DNA of 64,000 nt, taken from assembly GCA_025766275.1 (NCBI GenBank), contig JAFKAC010000072.1:186001-250000 (forward strand). Reading direction: 5' to 3'. The notes beneath the pieces were generated by a model that was not told the DNA's origin, searched no databases, and worked only from the letters and a program-made list of their open reading frames with translations. Of this stretch, positions 21,429 through 34,282 are shown piece by piece. Each line of letters begins with the position of its first letter. Positions within the stretch are counted from its first letter, which is position 1. Position numbers and translations under genes: made by a program. Source of the stretch: Lactarius indigo. Taxonomy: Eukaryota; Basidiomycota; Agaricomycetes; Russulales; Russulaceae.

Positions 21429-24400
21429 GCTCCACTGTGTGGGAAGTTTGAGATGATAGTTGACAGGGGACATCACCTGGATGACCCTAAAGGGTCCGTG
21501 GTGCTTAGCAGCTAGTTTTGCTGTTGGCTGGTGTGTTTGCAAGTGGCACCCTTCAAGCCACATGAGGTCTCCTTTTTTGAATTTGGGCATATCTTTGTGT
21601 TTGACCCATGACTTCTGTGTGTGGAACATACAAGAGAAGGCATGTTGTCATGCCTGTTTGAACTGGTCTAACTGCAAAGAGACTTGTGGGATAGGAGATG
21701 GCCTATCAATCCAATCAGCATGGGGATTGAACCCCAATAAGAGAAAGAAAGGGGACTCCCATGTGGTTTCATTGGGCCAATTGTTGTGCATGAATTCTGC
21801 CATAGGCAGATAATGGACCCAGTCATCTTGTCATTCGTTTACCCAAAAGCGAAGGTATTGTTCGAGCCACTGATTTGTGTGCTCTGATTGGCTGTTGGTG
21901 CAGGGGTGATACACTGTTGAGATATGTTGGCTGATGCCAAGGATTTTGCATATCTTCCACATAAATTTTGATGTGAAGCAGGGGTCTTGATCACTGATAA
22001 CACATGAGGGGAGTCAAAACCAGGGAAACATGTGAGAGACATACAAAGCAGCTGTGCCTTTGGCGGTTATTTCCTCATTGCATGGGATAAAAATGGTGGC
22101 TTTAGTACAATTGTGATTGGTTACTGTCAGGATAGAATTGTAACCACATGAGATGGGGAGTTTGGTAATAAAGTCCACTGCGATGGTTTCGAACAGCAGG
22201 GCTTCCAGTTTGGGATATATGGGTTGCAAAGGTGCCTTGATAGGGTGTTGGTTGATTTTATGCTGCTGACATTTGGCACATCCTTTGACATAATCCATAA
22301 TATTGTTCCTCATCTGAGGCCACCAATAGTGGCATTCTGTAAGTTGGATAGTGTGCTTGATCCCAGGATGACCGTGGACAGGGGAGTTGTGATGGGTGGC
22401 AATGATGGTGCACTTGTCATGAATACCTCTGGTTACCACACAACGGCCATCCTTGTACCAAGTCCCTTCAATGTCTTTTAGTTGATGTGCGTCAATCCAT
22501 GGTTGCCACTTAGATCTGTTTTGTTTGTAAATGGGGTGGTTTGGTGTCATCTCTGTTGGTAGTATTTCAGGTCTCCAATGTTCGGTATGGGGTTCCTCTT
22601 GTGGTGTGGTTGCTCACGCAAAGATGCATTCTGGTAGTACTGTGACTCCTTCATTGTCATTTTCTCCCTTGTCGTAGTCAGGTCAACAAGAAAGAGCATC
22701 GGTGCATCCATTGGACATCCCTTTAATGTGATGAATCTCAAAGTCGTATTCTGAAAGTTCAAGCACTTCCCTGGTGACGTGCATACTGATTTTCTGTGGC
22801 AACTTCCAGTATTGTAGGTTTAGATGGTCAGAGAAGACTTTGATCTTATGAGGAGATCTTGCTAGAAGAGGTCTCCAATGGCAGAAGGCCTTGATGATTG
22901 CCAGGAGCTTGAGATCATAGATGTCATAGTTCCATTCCGCTTCATTAAGAGTGGAGGAATAGTACCCAATGGGATGTTGTTTGCCATCTGCTTTGCATTG
23001 TAAGAGCACTGCACCCATTGTGAATCCTGATGCATCAACTTCTAATTCAAATTGTTGTGTCAGATCAGGGTGGGTGAGTACCAGTTCACTGGTTACAAGG
23101 TTTTTGAGGTTTTGGAAGGCTTGTTCTTCTTTTTACCAGTACCATTCAACCAATGCCTTTACACATTAGTTTGTTGAGTGGGTGTGCTTTGGTGGCAAAG
23201 CCATGGATAAAGGGTCAGTAAAAATTGCAAAAACTGAGAAAAGAGTGGATGTCCTTAACTTTGGTTGGCGTAGGCCAGTCTTTAATGCCTGAAATTTTAA
23301 CAGGGTCCATTTGTGTCACCCCCTTTTCAAGGATTACCCCCAGGTAATCCATTCATGGAGAGTGAAAGAGGCATTTCTCCAACTTATAGTATAGGTTGTG
23401 TTCTGCAGATAGACAGAGTATGTCTTTGACTGCTTCAACATGATCATGTAGCAAATGTTTAATCCCAGTAGTGATACCAATGTTGTCCATGTAAACCTGT
23501 ATGACTGTCCCACATGCTTTGTGCTTGGCAATAACGTCTCTGAATATGAAGTTCATCATAGTCTGGAATGTTGCTGGGGAATTGGTCAAGCCGAAGAACA
23601 TCACTGTTGGTTCAAATAACCCATATCGTGTTTTGAATGCCACTTTTTCTTCATCACCCTCCTTGATGCATACGTTGTTATATCCCCATCTAATGTTGAG
23701 TTTGGTGTAGATATGAGCATTGCTGAGGTCTGTGATGAGGTCAGAGATAAGAGGGAGAGGGTATTGGTTGCAGATGGTGACAGCATTGATTTTCTGATAG
23801 TCTTGCACAGGATACAATTTTCCATCCTTCTTCTTGATGAAGAAAAAGGAGGATGCATATGGAGATTTGGAGGGTCTTATATACCCCTTTTTCAGCTGTT
23901 CATTGATCCACTCATGTAGCTTCTTGTCTTCTTCCTGGGTCATTGGGTATATTTTGCAGTCAATAGTGTTGGCTGTCCCCAGTTTGAATTCAATTGCATG
24001 ATCCCATGGTCTACTGGGAGGGAACCTGTCTGAAGCTTCTTCACTGAAGAGGTGTGCAAACTCTTGATATTCTGGGGGTAACTCAGCTTTAGTAGTATAG
24101 TGTTGGGCCACAATGGTGAGGTTGGTAGTGGTTGCTCAGATCTGACATCCTTCCTCGAATTGTTGTCATTGATCATCAGTAATGACAAAAGAGTGCACAA
24201 CTTCATAGTTGTCATCTTGTACAGAAGAGGCTGCCACTACCAGTATGGTGCATTCAATATGGGGGTTGATCAACCGAATGACAATAGGAAGCATATCTTC
24301 ATGTATGGTGGCTTGCAACCATTTGATATGTGGGTCATATATTGTGAGCCAGGGATATCCCAATACAATATCCTCATTGCCAATGTTGGTGATAAGGAAA

Positions 24401-24733
24401 TGTATTTCTTTGTGGATTCCTTTAGTTTGCACATTGACATCAAGATAGTGAGTAATATGCCCCGATTTGTTTTCTGTATTGTCAATATTCCATATTTTCT
24501 TTGGGACGTTGAGTTGTTTGGTCCCAAGCCCCATCCTTTTGACAAAGGAGGGTCTCATGAAGCAGTGGGTCATTCCTAAGTCAACTAATGCTCATATGTC
24601 AGCCATTGTATAACTGGTGTGAATTGATACTGGAACTCTCATAGAATGATAGTGAGTCATGATTACACTGTTACAATTGACTGCCCTCACCCAGGCCAAT
24701 GGGTTCAGGTGTCCTGAAAACCCTCCTTTTTCC
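21429..24733 (-). pseudogene. Gypsy-D Pol: protease, RT, RNase H and integrase
   Basis: Reverse strand from the frameshift site: protease region (MRPSFVKRMGLGTK, about 24570), RT (about 24110-23350, VYMDN in place of YMDD at about 23490), RNase H (DASGFTMGAVLLQ at about 23020, FSDHLNLQYW at about 22830), and integrase (HHNSPVHGHPGIKHT, CAKCQQHK, VDFITKLP). It continues past 22014 to the Gypsy-C insertion at 21428. There are many stops. Gypsy-C separates it from its chromodomain at 12431-12207. Confidence 0.85.
24683..24723 (-). promoter_or_regulatory. Gag/Pol -1 frameshift signal of Gypsy-D
   Basis: GGGTTTT on the reverse strand at 24717-24723 and a hairpin at 24683-24710, with the same 6-nt spacing as in the relatives. 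Confidence 0.75.
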
Positions 24734-26690
24734 ACAATTGTTGGAGGATAATATCCTTTACATCATCCAATTCTCCTGCTACTCCATTGAGCCAATCATT
24801 GGTGCACTGTTGCAGTGGTGCTTCTTGAACCACACATGTAGCAACTTTGGGTTCTTGTTGATGGTAGTCGGTATCAATATACCAACCAATTGATGCTTGC
24901 AGTTGTTGATAACCACCTTGTGGTTGTCTACAGTCATGAGCCATATGTCTGTCCTTCCCACAGTTATAGCATGTGACTGGCCTTTGATTATTGTGTCCTC
25001 CTCCCTTCTGCAAGAATCCTCCTCTCAGTCAGTATGGGGGGTGTGGAGCAAGTATATTCTCTGCTCCTGTCAACCACCCTCAGATGTGATCTGCTGATGT
25101 ATCCATAGTGTTTGGATCCCTTGGCAAGTTCCTGGGTTGCCAGGAGCTCCTTGGTGGTCCCTGCCATTGTCATTGTTGATGTGGTCTTTCTTGCTTCTGT
25201 GGTGCCCCTTTATCAAGCATGGCCTTGAGGTGCATGTACTGCTGTTGATGGGTGGTAATGGCTTCTTTCCACTCCCTGTAATTTCTTGGCAAGTCGAGAG
25301 TGTAAGCCTTGGAATAAAGGTCCTTCAGTAGTTCGCTTGCAAATAGATCCAACATCTGGGGATTGTTGAGCTGGTACTGAGCGCGTCATACTAATTGTTT
25401 GAATTGGGTGCAATACTCATCTAGATTGCCCCTATCATCTTGAGTCCTTTCTTGAGCTCATATTGAGCTTGCTCTTGTTCCATTGTGTTTTGGAAGTGCT
25501 GCATGAAGCTGTGTGTAACTTCATTCCACAATCCTTCACTTGTATGGGGTATTCCTGCTTGTATTTGGCCGTTGAGCCATGTGAGCATTGCTAATACCCA
25601 TTCACTGACATTGACACCTTTGATGTAGGATAGAAAGAGTAAGGCGCATCGATACAGTGTGGCCATTGTGCCTTCATCTGCATTCATGCCCTAATAAACA
25701 TGCCATTGTGTGAGGAATGCTTCAACTTTGGCATGTTCTCCATTGAATACTGTGGGTGCTTCTCCAGCTAATTTGTTATTTTGGGGAGGGATGATAGGAC
25801 CTGCACCTGGTAATCCTCCTCCCAGATGTCCTCCTCCTGGTGGTCCTCCTGGGAATCCTCCTGGGAATCCTCCAAATCCACTCCCTTGTGGTGGCAGTCC
25901 TCCTTCTGGTAAGTTACCAGGGGGTCCACCTCCTCCACTAGGGGGGTCAGGTATGTCTGGTCCAATAGCATGGTGGATGGCTATGTCATCATCTGTCATT
26001 TGATGACCTGTATGTGGGTTGATGGGTGCCAGTATAGCTTGCACTTCCTGTGCAATATGCTGTTGTTCTTCTCAAGCCATCTGATCTATAGTATCAGAGG
26101 CCAGCTGTATCTCTTCCTGTGTGATAGTTGCAGTGGCCATTGCAATGGCTGGACTATGAATATGAATCACTTCTGGTTTGGTGGCATGAATAGTGAGAGA
26201 CTCAGTTTGCTGTATGATGTGTTTGCCAATAGCTCCTAAGCTAGTGTCTTCTGTGGGTGTGTTCCCTCTGCTGGGGGATTGTTGACTTTCAGAGGCTTCC
26301 TCTCTGCTAATTCCTTTGTCAGTATGTTCCTGTGCTTGTCCATCAATGGGACCATAATCTGCATGGCTATTAAGTTTGCGCATGTCAATGTTGCAATTGT
26401 AGTTTCTTCCTGCTGGTCTCACAATGTCCCAGTGATGATCTATAGGGTTCCACATAACCTCAGTCCAACAGAGGTGGTCAAAGGTGGTCGAAGTTGAACT
26501 CAACAGGTCAGAAATGGTTAGGACTGTTAAACTCTACAAAGTATCCAGTATCTTCTCCTCATTCTCTCCACTGGGCTGTTCCCAGAAATCTTGTTGGTAT
26601 GTTATGATCTCCTCATCGCTCAAGGTGATAGGGACGGAAAGACGTCCACTGTTCTCTGATCAAATACACCATGATGAAGATCTTGGTCTT
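24705..26690 (-). pseudogene. Gypsy-D Gag
   Basis: Reverse strand: N-terminal domain (HLCWTEVMWNPIDHHWDIVRP, about 26480), Gly/Pro linker (about 25920-25790), gag core (FLTQWHVY then FLSYIKGVNVSEWVLAMLTW, about 25710-25540), CCHC knuckle (CYNCGKDRHMAHDC, about 24970) and the end LQQLWKKEGFQDT with its stop at 24705-24707. In this copy the head of gag does contain an ATG (MVYLIREQW). Several stops. Confidence 0.8.
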
Positions 26691-26692
26691 AA
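26680..26692 (-). other. Gypsy-D primer binding site
   Basis: Reverse-strand AAGACCAAGAT at 26680-26690, two bases from the LTR, complementary to ATCTTGGTCTT in the LTR near 26925-26940. Confidence 0.72.
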
Positions 26693-27201
26693 TGTTACGC
26701 TCCACAGGCGTTAGTCTGACTTGGACTTGTGATAGCATATACAACTTAGCAGATGTCAGGCAAATGGGGACTATGTGTCAAACCAATGCAGGCTAAACAG
26801 GGGCACAATAGGCACACACTGCAGCAAAGGTATGTAAACAAGCTTGACCCTTGGTAAGTCGAAGCTGAGGCACTCTTAGCCCAGAGACTAAGGTAGACAG
26901 GACAAGTCAAGATGGTGGATTGAAGAAGACCAAGATGGGGACTCTTGGTCTTCTGGAACAACTATTTATATAGATACACATGGGCTTTAAAGCACTGCTA
27001 GTACAGTAACTAACCAGTAGCATAACTAGCTCGAACCCTAGTACAGCTATCCTAGGAATGAGTCATACATGAGTCATGAATCACATGTGAACTACATGCT
27101 GACTGATACAGTGTAAGAGTCCATGACTAATATCAAGTCAGGCTGTAGTCATAACCAGCCATGAGTCATTTGTTAACACACAATGAGTCTATACCGTAAC
27201 A
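26693..27201 (-). repeat. Gypsy-D 5' LTR
   Basis: 509 bp, the same length as its partner at 8727-9235. It has a hairpin of inverted AGACCAAGA sequences near 26925-26955 and a reverse-strand TATA-like box near 26965. Confidence 0.9.
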
Positions 27202-27206
27202 TAAAT

Positions 27207-27332
27207 ACAATGTGTCCAAGATTGTATAGATCAATATCTAATCTACATGTCCTGTATATCTAATCTAAAGCAGTCCATGCTGCAAGTCTGGTCCATACAA
27301 TCTGCTAAGTGCACAAGGGTCACTTATCAACA
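27207..27332 (-). repeat. Copia solo LTR, second part
   Basis: Ends CACTTATCAACA. It completes the LTR begun at 8299-8726 (about 554 bp in total). Confidence 0.88.
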
Positions 27333-27337
27333 AGAAA

Positions 27338-28288
27338 TGGTCTACTTTGGCGTGCTCTCTGTTGAATACTATGGGTGCTTCACCAGCTAACTTGTTATTT
27401 TGGGGAGGGATGACAAAACCTGCACCTGGTATTCCCCCTCCTGGTGGTCCTCCAGGGAATCCCCCAGGGAATCCCCTGAATCCTCCTCCTCATGGGGGTG
27501 GTCCCCCTCCTGATAACCCCCCAGGAGGTCCCCCTCCACCACTGGGCAGATCTGGTATGTCTGGTCTGATGGCACAATGTATAGCGACATCATCATTGCT
27601 CACTCAATGTCCAGTTCAAGGGTTAATAGGGGCCAATATGGCCTGTGCTTCTTGTGTGATGCCTTGTTGCTCTTCTTAAGCCAGCTGGTCTATGGTATCA
27701 GAGGCTAGTTGTATTTCTTCTTGTGTGACTGTTGTGGTGGCCATTGCAACAGCTGGGCTATAAATATGAATTACTTCCAGCTCAGGTTGATGAATGGTAA
27801 GCAACCCAGTTCACTGTATAATATGTTTGCCAATGGCTCCTAGGCTGGTGTCTTCTGCTGGTGTATTCCCTCTGCTAGGGGATTCTTAACTTTCTGATCC
27901 TTCTTCTCTGCTAATTCCTTCATTCATATGTTCCTGTGCTTGTCTGTCAATGGGACCATAATCCATGCAGCTATTGAGCTTGCAGGCATCAATATCGCAG
28001 TTATAGTTCCTCCCTGCCAGGCATACAATGTCCCAGTGATGATCTATGGGATTCCATGTACCCTCCATCCAACAGAGATGGTCAAAGTTGAACTCAACAG
28101 GTCAGAAATGGTTAGGACCATTAAACTCCATGAAGTATCCTGTGTCTTCTCCTCATTCTCTCCACTGGGCTGCTCCCAGGAATCATGTTGGTATGTTGTG
28201 ATCTCCTCTTTGTTCAAGGGAGTAAGGACAGAAAGACATCCACTGTTCTCTTGTTGAATATGCCATGTTTGAAGGATCTTGGTCTTAA
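27338..28288 (-). pseudogene. Gypsy-B Gag, N-terminal part
   Basis: Reverse strand: head near 28265 reads ATG GCA TAT (MAYSTREQW), then the conserved NPIDHHWDIVCLAGRNYNCD and the Gly/Pro linker (27550-27420). The ATG replaces GTG of the other copies, possibly through CG-to-CA decay. Primer site AAGACCAAGAT on the reverse strand is at 28276-28286. There are stops. Confidence 0.8.
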
Positions 28289-28621
28289 TGTTGTGCTCCA
28301 CAGGCATTAGTTTGACTTGGACTTGTCAAGGTGTAGCCAACTTAGCAGAGTAAGGCAAATGGGGACTTCAATATCAACCCAATGCAAGCTGAACAGGGGC
28401 TCAACAGCACACAACCACAGCAAAGGATGAAGAGGTTTGAACCTTGGTAAGTCAAAGCAGAAGTACTCTTAGTCAAGGACTCAGGTAGACAATAGACAAG
28501 TCAGATAGTGGATTGAAGAAGAGCAAGATGGGGACTTTTGGTCTTCTGCAACTACTACTTATACAGATACATGTGGGCTTTAAAGTGCTGCTAGAACAAT
28601 AGGAAACCAATAGTGTAACTA
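28289..28621 (-). repeat. Gypsy-B 5' LTR, truncated by Gypsy-F
   Basis: Starts TGTTGTGCTCC on the + strand, with the hairpin near 28515-28545. After 333 bp it meets the Gypsy-F 5' LTR. The missing outer part does not reappear at the other end of Gypsy-F. Confidence 0.85.
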
Positions 28622-29105
28622 TGTTACGGATTTCGAATCACAACCAGTTATGACTACGGTCCGACTGTTGTATTAGTCATGGACACTTACATCGTATCAG
28701 TCAGCACAAGTAGTACACATGTGATGGTGGCTTTTGTATGACTCACTCCTAGGATAGCAATACTAGGGTTCAAGCTAGTTATGCTATTCGTTACTTACCA
28801 TTCCAGTGGCGCTTTAAAGCCCACAAGTATCTGTATAAGTAGTCGCTTCAGAAGACCAAGAGTCCCCATCTTGGTCTTCTTCAATCCACAATTGACTCGT
28901 CTCTCACCTTAGTCTCGGACTAAGAGTACTTCTGCTACTATCCGCCAAGGGATAGTACTTCTTTACCTTAGGCTGCAGCATGTGCCAGAAGTGCCCCTGT
29001 TCAGTTTGCGTTGGGTTGACACATGATCCCCATTCGCCTAGTTTTCACTAAGTCGATTACGCCTACTCAGAGTCCAAATTGGACTGACACCTGTGGAGCA
29101 TAACA
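28622..29105 (+). repeat. Gypsy-F 5' LTR
   Basis: TGTTACGG...GCATAACA. TATAAG is at 28834 and the predicted start ATCTTGGTCTT at 28868 (34 bp later), in the hairpin GAAGACCAAGA/TCTTGGTCTTC. Confidence 0.9.
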
Positions 29106-29118
29106 TTAAGACCAAGAT
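29106..29118 (+). other. Gypsy-F primer binding site
   Basis: TT then AAGACCAAGAT (29108-29118), a perfect complement of 28868-28878. Confidence 0.75.
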
Positions 29119-29120
29119 CT

Positions 29121-31076
29121 TCATTGTGGCATATTTGACTAGAGACCAGTGGATGGCCTTTTGTCCCTATCACATTGAACGACGAGGAGATCACAATGTA
29201 CCAACAAGATTCTTAGGAGCGGCCCAGTGGAGAGAACAAGGAGAGGACATGGGATACTTCATAGAGTTTAATGGTCCCAACCATTTCCGACCTGTTGAGT
29301 TCAATTTCGAACACCTCTGTTGGACCGAGGTTACTTGAAACCCCATAGATTGTCGCTGGGACATAGTAAGACCAGCAGGACGAAACTACAACTGTGACAT
29401 CGACGCACGCGAACTCAACAGCCGGGCAGACTATGGTCCTATTGATGGACAAGTGCAGGAACATACCGATGAAGGAATCAGTGGAGAAGAAGCCTCTGAC
29501 AGTCAACAATCCCCAAGCAGAGGAACCACACTAGCAGAAGAAGCCAGTTTAGGAGCCATTGGCAATCGTATCATACAACAAACTGAGTCTCTTACCATTC
29601 ACCAACCCGAACCAGAAATAATCCATGTCCACAGCCCAGCAGTCACAATGGCCACTGCCACCATCATACAGGAAGAGACACAACTCACCGCCGAAGCAAG
29701 GGATCAAATAGCCCTGGAAGAACAAAGATGCATCACCAAAGAAGTACAAGCCAATCTGGCTCCCATCAACCCATACACTGGTCACCGAATGACCAACAAC
29801 AATGTAGCCATCCATCGTGCCATTGGACTAGACGTAGCCAACCCCCTAGCAGAGGAGGAGGACCCCCTGGCAACTTACCAGGAGGAGGACCACCACCCCG
29901 AGGACAGGGATTTGGAGGATTCCCTGGAGGATTCCCAGGAGGACCACCAGGAGGGGGGCCTACTGGAGGAGGATTACCAGGTGCAGGTCCCATTGTTCCT
30001 CCCCCAAATAGTAAACTAGCTGGCAAAGCACCCACAGTATTCGATGGAGAATGCGCCAAAGTCAAAGCTTTCCTCACACAATGGCATGTCTACTGGGGCA
30101 TGAACACGGACGTGGGCATTATGGCAACCCCATACCGACGTGCCCTACTTTTCCTCTCCTACATTAAAGGCATCAATGTTAGCAAATGGGTATTGGCAAT
30201 GCTCACCTGGCTTAATGGCCAGATACAAACTGGCATACCCCGGACAAGCAAAGGACTATGGAACAAAGTTACGTGCAGCTTTATGCAGCGCTTCTGAAAT
30301 ACAATGGAACAAGAACAAGCCCAGTATGAATTAAAAAGAGGGCTCAAAATGATGGGAGGCAATCTAGATGAGTATTGCACACAATTCGAGCAACTAGTAT
30401 GACGGGATCAATACCGACTTGATGATCCTCAGATGCTTGACCTATTTGCAAGCAGACTACCCACCGAACTTTACTCGAAGGTATACACCCTTGACTCTCC
30501 ACACAATTATCATGAATGGAAAGAAGCAGCAACTATTCGTCAGCAACAATACATGCACCTCAAAATCATGATCAACAAAGGAGCACCAAAACAAGACTGA
30601 CCACAGCGACAATGCCAATGGCAGGGACCACCAAGAAGTACTTGGCAACCAAGGAATCTCCCAAGAGATCCAAATGCAATGGACACATCAGCAGACTGAA
30701 TCCAAGGGCGTTTAACAGGGGCAGAAGATATACTAGCCCCTCAACTCCCATATCAACCCAGAGGAGGATTTTTACAGAGAGGAGGAGGACATAACAACCA
30801 AAGGCCAGTCACCTGTTACAATTGTGGAAAGGATGGACACATGGCCCGTGATTGTAGACAACCACGAGGAAGCTATCAATCCCTGGCATCAACTAGTCGG
30901 TATGTTGACACCAACTACCATCAACAAGAACCAGAAGTTGCTACCAGGGCGGTCCAAGAAGCGCCCCCTCAACAGCACGCCAATGACTGGCTTAACGGAG
31001 TAGCAGGAGAATCGGACGACGTAAAAGACATTATCCTCCAACAGTTGTGGAAAAAGGAGGGTTTTCAGGACACCTG
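29121..31076 (+). pseudogene. Gypsy-F Gag
   Basis: The head reads ATT GTG GCA TAT with no in-frame ATG. It is followed by YFIEFNGPNHFRPVEFNFEH, a frame broken once by TGA near 29336, the Gly/Pro linker (29850-29990), the gag core (FLSYIKGINVSKWVLAMLTW at about 30155), CCHC (CYNCGKDGHMARDC, about 30815) and the end LQQLWKKEGFQDT with a stop at about 31074. There are three or four stops, but this is one of the best-preserved Gag copies in the window. Confidence 0.82.
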
Positions 31077-31099
31077 AACCCATTGGCCTGGGTGAGGGC
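31059..31099 (+). promoter_or_regulatory. Gag/Pol -1 frameshift signal of Gypsy-F
   Basis: GGGTTTT at 31059-31065 and a hairpin at 31072-31099 containing ACCCA/TGGGT. Confidence 0.77.
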
Positions 31100-33787
31100 A
31101 GTTAACTGTAACAGTGTAATCATGACTCACTATTGTTCTATGAGAGTTCCAGTATCAATTCACACCAGTTATGCAATGGCCGACATACGAGCATTAGTCA
31201 ACTCAGGAGCAACCCATTGCTTCATGAGACCCTCCTTCATCATAAACTAAAGGATATTGAAGGGACATGGTACAAGGACAGACATTGAGTAGTCACCGGT
31301 GGTATCCATGACAAATGTACCATTATTGCAGCCCATCACAACTCCCCTGTATATGGCCACCCAGGCATTAAACACACCCTCCAATTGACAGAATGACATT
31401 ACTGGTGGCCACAGATGAAAAATGATGTCACAGATTACGTCAAGGGATGTGCAGAATGCCAGCAGCACAAAGTCAACCTCTGCCCCATCTGAGTGCCTCT
31501 GCAACCCATCTATCCCAAACCAGAAGCCTTGCCATTTGAAACTATTGCAGTGGACTTTATTACCAAACTCCCTATATCCTGCGGATATGACTCCATTCTA
31601 ACTGTGATGGACCATGACTGCACCAAAGCTGCCGTCTTCATTCCTTGCCATGAAGAGATAACCACCGAAGGAACAGCTGCTCTGTATGTGTCCCACGTCT
31701 TTCTGTGATTTGGACTCCCTTCGCGTGTTATCAGTGATCAAGATCCCCGCATTGCATCAAAATTCATGTGAGAAATATGCAAGATCCTTGGCATCAGCCA
31801 AAATATCTCAACCGCTTATCACCCCAGAACTGACAGCCAATCGGAACAAACAAATCAGTGGCTGGAACAATACCTCCGCTTTTGGGTAAATGAGCGGCAA
31901 GACGATTGGGTTCAGTATCTACCTATGGCAGAATTCATGCATAACAATTGGCCAAATGAAACCACATGGGAGTCCCCCTTCTTCCTCTTATCAGGGTTCA
32001 ACCCTTGCACTGATTGGATCGATAGGCCATCTCCCATCCCACAGGTGTCATTAAGGTTGGATCAATTCAAACAGGCACGACAGCGTGCCTCCTTCTGTAT
32101 GTTCAGGGTGCAGAAATTGTGGGTCAAACACAAAGATACGCCCAAATTCAAAGAAGGAGACCTTGTATGGCTTGAGGGACACCACCTACGCATGCATCAG
32201 CCAACCGCAAAACTAGCCACAAAACAACATGGGCCATTCAAGGTTGTCCAGGTGATGTCTCCTGTCAACTACCACCTTGAACTTCCCACACAGTGGAGCA
32301 TCCATGATGTCTTCCATATAGATCTTCTCACACCTTATTGCAAGACACCCACGCATGGACCAAATTACCAGCACCTACCACCAGATTTGGTCAATAACGA
32401 AGAAGAATATGAGGTCGAGAAGATTCTAGACTCTCGGCAATTCGGCAGAAGATGTCAACTCCAGTACCTAGTCAAATGGAAGGGCTATCCAGACTCGGAC
32501 AATCAGTGGGTTGATAAGGATGATGTCTTTGCCGATCAAGCCGTTCAGGATTTCAAAACTTTGAACCCTGATCAAGAAACACATATAAGGGTGACTCAAT
32601 GCTGTGCTAAGTCCTCACCACCCACTCCCATCTTCTCTCTGCTCATGACCACTCCCACCAATGCCTCCACACCGAACCCCATGCTCATTGAACACTTCAC
32701 AAGGGGTGCAGTGGCCCGTAATACATTACACACCTTCTGAGCTCCTGAAGATGTCCCCAATAAAGAGGGGCTTATCACCCAGCAAGAATGGGATGCCATT
32801 CAGAGGTGATTCCCCCTACCTACCGGAGGGGTCCTCACCGATGACACCACCCCCACTTACAACCTTATTGACCCCAACACCGGTTGACAGTTCAACACCA
32901 CCCCCATCACCATTGAAGAACTCGCTGCCCTTTGAGCGGCTCTCCCAAGCACTGACGAGCATGCAATCGCTCCAAATGTGGGAGATGCAGTGGAAGGAGA
33001 CGGTGCGCAAGTGGCAGGATGAGCAGCTACACCTGGCAGAGATGTGAAGGAAGGCAAGGAAGGCAAGGCAGAAGTATTGGAGGACGATAACACTATCTAT
33101 GATGATAGCGATCAATACCCAGTGAGACACTCATTCCTCAGAACACAAAGCCACACTGACGATCCCGATGCCACCCCTTACATCATCTACACCAATGGAG
33201 ACCCCATGTACCAAGGAGACATCTGGGTCTTCCGAGTGGTGCCCCATGAGCCCAGATCTCCTGAAGATGATCTCGCCTCCCTCGTGGCACCAGAAGGGTT
33301 CTGGTGCAATAGGGGACCCAATTCGATTCACTTCAAGGTCAAGCTCCCCAGAGGGTGAGTTGTAGACACTGACCATGTGCAAGTGGTCATGTGCAGCAAC
33401 CCATTCATGTTGGGGTTGGTAAGTGGGCCACCATACGTCTATGGCCAACCCCTGTACGCCAAACCACATTGCCCTCACAATGACCGAGCTTTCATCGCTC
33501 ACGAAGACCTCATCATGATCAAGGCGGGGAATACTACTGACCACACCCTTGAAAAGATAGGGGATGAATCCCTCACTGCCGAGATTCACCACTACCGGAC
33601 AGCCATGTTCCATGAAGACTGACTGCTGATGCGCATGAGGGAGATCAGACTCCAGCTGGCAAATGTGACACAGGATAAGCTCAACTCCATCTATAGGTTG
33701 GAAAGGGCTAACACATTTTGGCGAATTGAGGAAGTGCAGAAGGATTGGCCACTGTCAGCTTTCATGCAAGGTGGGCCTTGCATCTGA
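31066..33787 (+). pseudogene. Gypsy-F Pol: protease head fused to integrase, chromodomain and extension
   Basis: The protease start (ALVNSGATHCFMRPSF, active-site D changed to N) jumps near 31247 into the integrase linker (KLKDIEGTWYKD). All of RT and RNase H is lost. A short CATCA-like identity at the breakpoints suggests a microhomology deletion. Integrase, chromodomain (about 32400-32560, [16 protein letters not shown]) and the extension (to TGA 33785-33787) follow in one frame with several TGA stops, for example 32738-32740 and 33020-33022. Confidence 0.83.
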
Positions 33788-33798
33788 AAAGGGGGTAA

Positions 33799-34282
33799 TG
33801 TTATGGATTTTGAATCACGACCAGTTATGACTATGGTCCGACTGTTGTATTAGTCATGGACACTTACATTGTATCAGTCAGCACAAGTAGTACACATGTG
33901 ATTGTGGCTTTTGTATGACTCACTCCTAGGATAGCAATACTAGGGTTTGAGCTAGTTATGCTATTCGTTACTTACCATTCCAGCAGCACTTTAAAGCCCG
34001 CAAGTATCTGTATAAGTAGTCGCTTCAGAAGACCAAGAGTCCCCATCTTGGTCTTCTTCAATCCACAATTGACTCATCTCTCACCTTAGTCTCGGACTAA
34101 GAGTACTTCTGCTACTATCCGCCAAGGGATAGTACTTCTTTACCTTAGGCTGCAGCATGTGCCAGAAGTGCCCCTGTTCAGTTTGCGTTGGGTTGACATG
34201 TGATCCCCATTCACCTAGTTTTCGCTAAGTCAATTACGCCTACTCAGAGTCCAAGTTGGACTGACGCCTATGGAGCGTAACA
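33799..34282 (+). repeat. Gypsy-F 3' LTR
   Basis: 484 bp after GAAAAGGGGGTAA. It is nearly identical to 28622-29105; the visible differences are mostly transitions. It ends inside the KDZ-associated gene. Confidence 0.9.

Larger units (their letters stand above)
8727..27201 (-). mobile_element. Gypsy-D: complete Ty3/Gypsy chromovirus with nested insertions
   Basis: It is bounded by two 509-bp LTRs (8727-9235 and 26693-27201) and a TAAAT target duplication. Internal order on the reverse strand is primer site, Gag, frameshift signal, protease, RT, RNase H, integrase, chromodomain and extension. It was later broken by two Copia solo LTRs (one with a third inside it) and by Gypsy-C. All coding parts have stops, and RT reads YMDN instead of YMDD, so it is dead. 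Confidence 0.92.
28622..34282 (+). mobile_element. Gypsy-F: chromovirus with internal deletion and unmatched flanks
   Basis: Two 484-bp LTRs (28622-29105 and 33799-34282) enclose 4.7 kb. About 3 kb of pol is missing at about 31247. The left flank AACTA (in a Gypsy-B LTR) and right flank TTCAG (in a KDZ-associated gene) do not match, so this is probably the product of recombination between two copies rather than a simple insertion. Confidence 0.88.
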
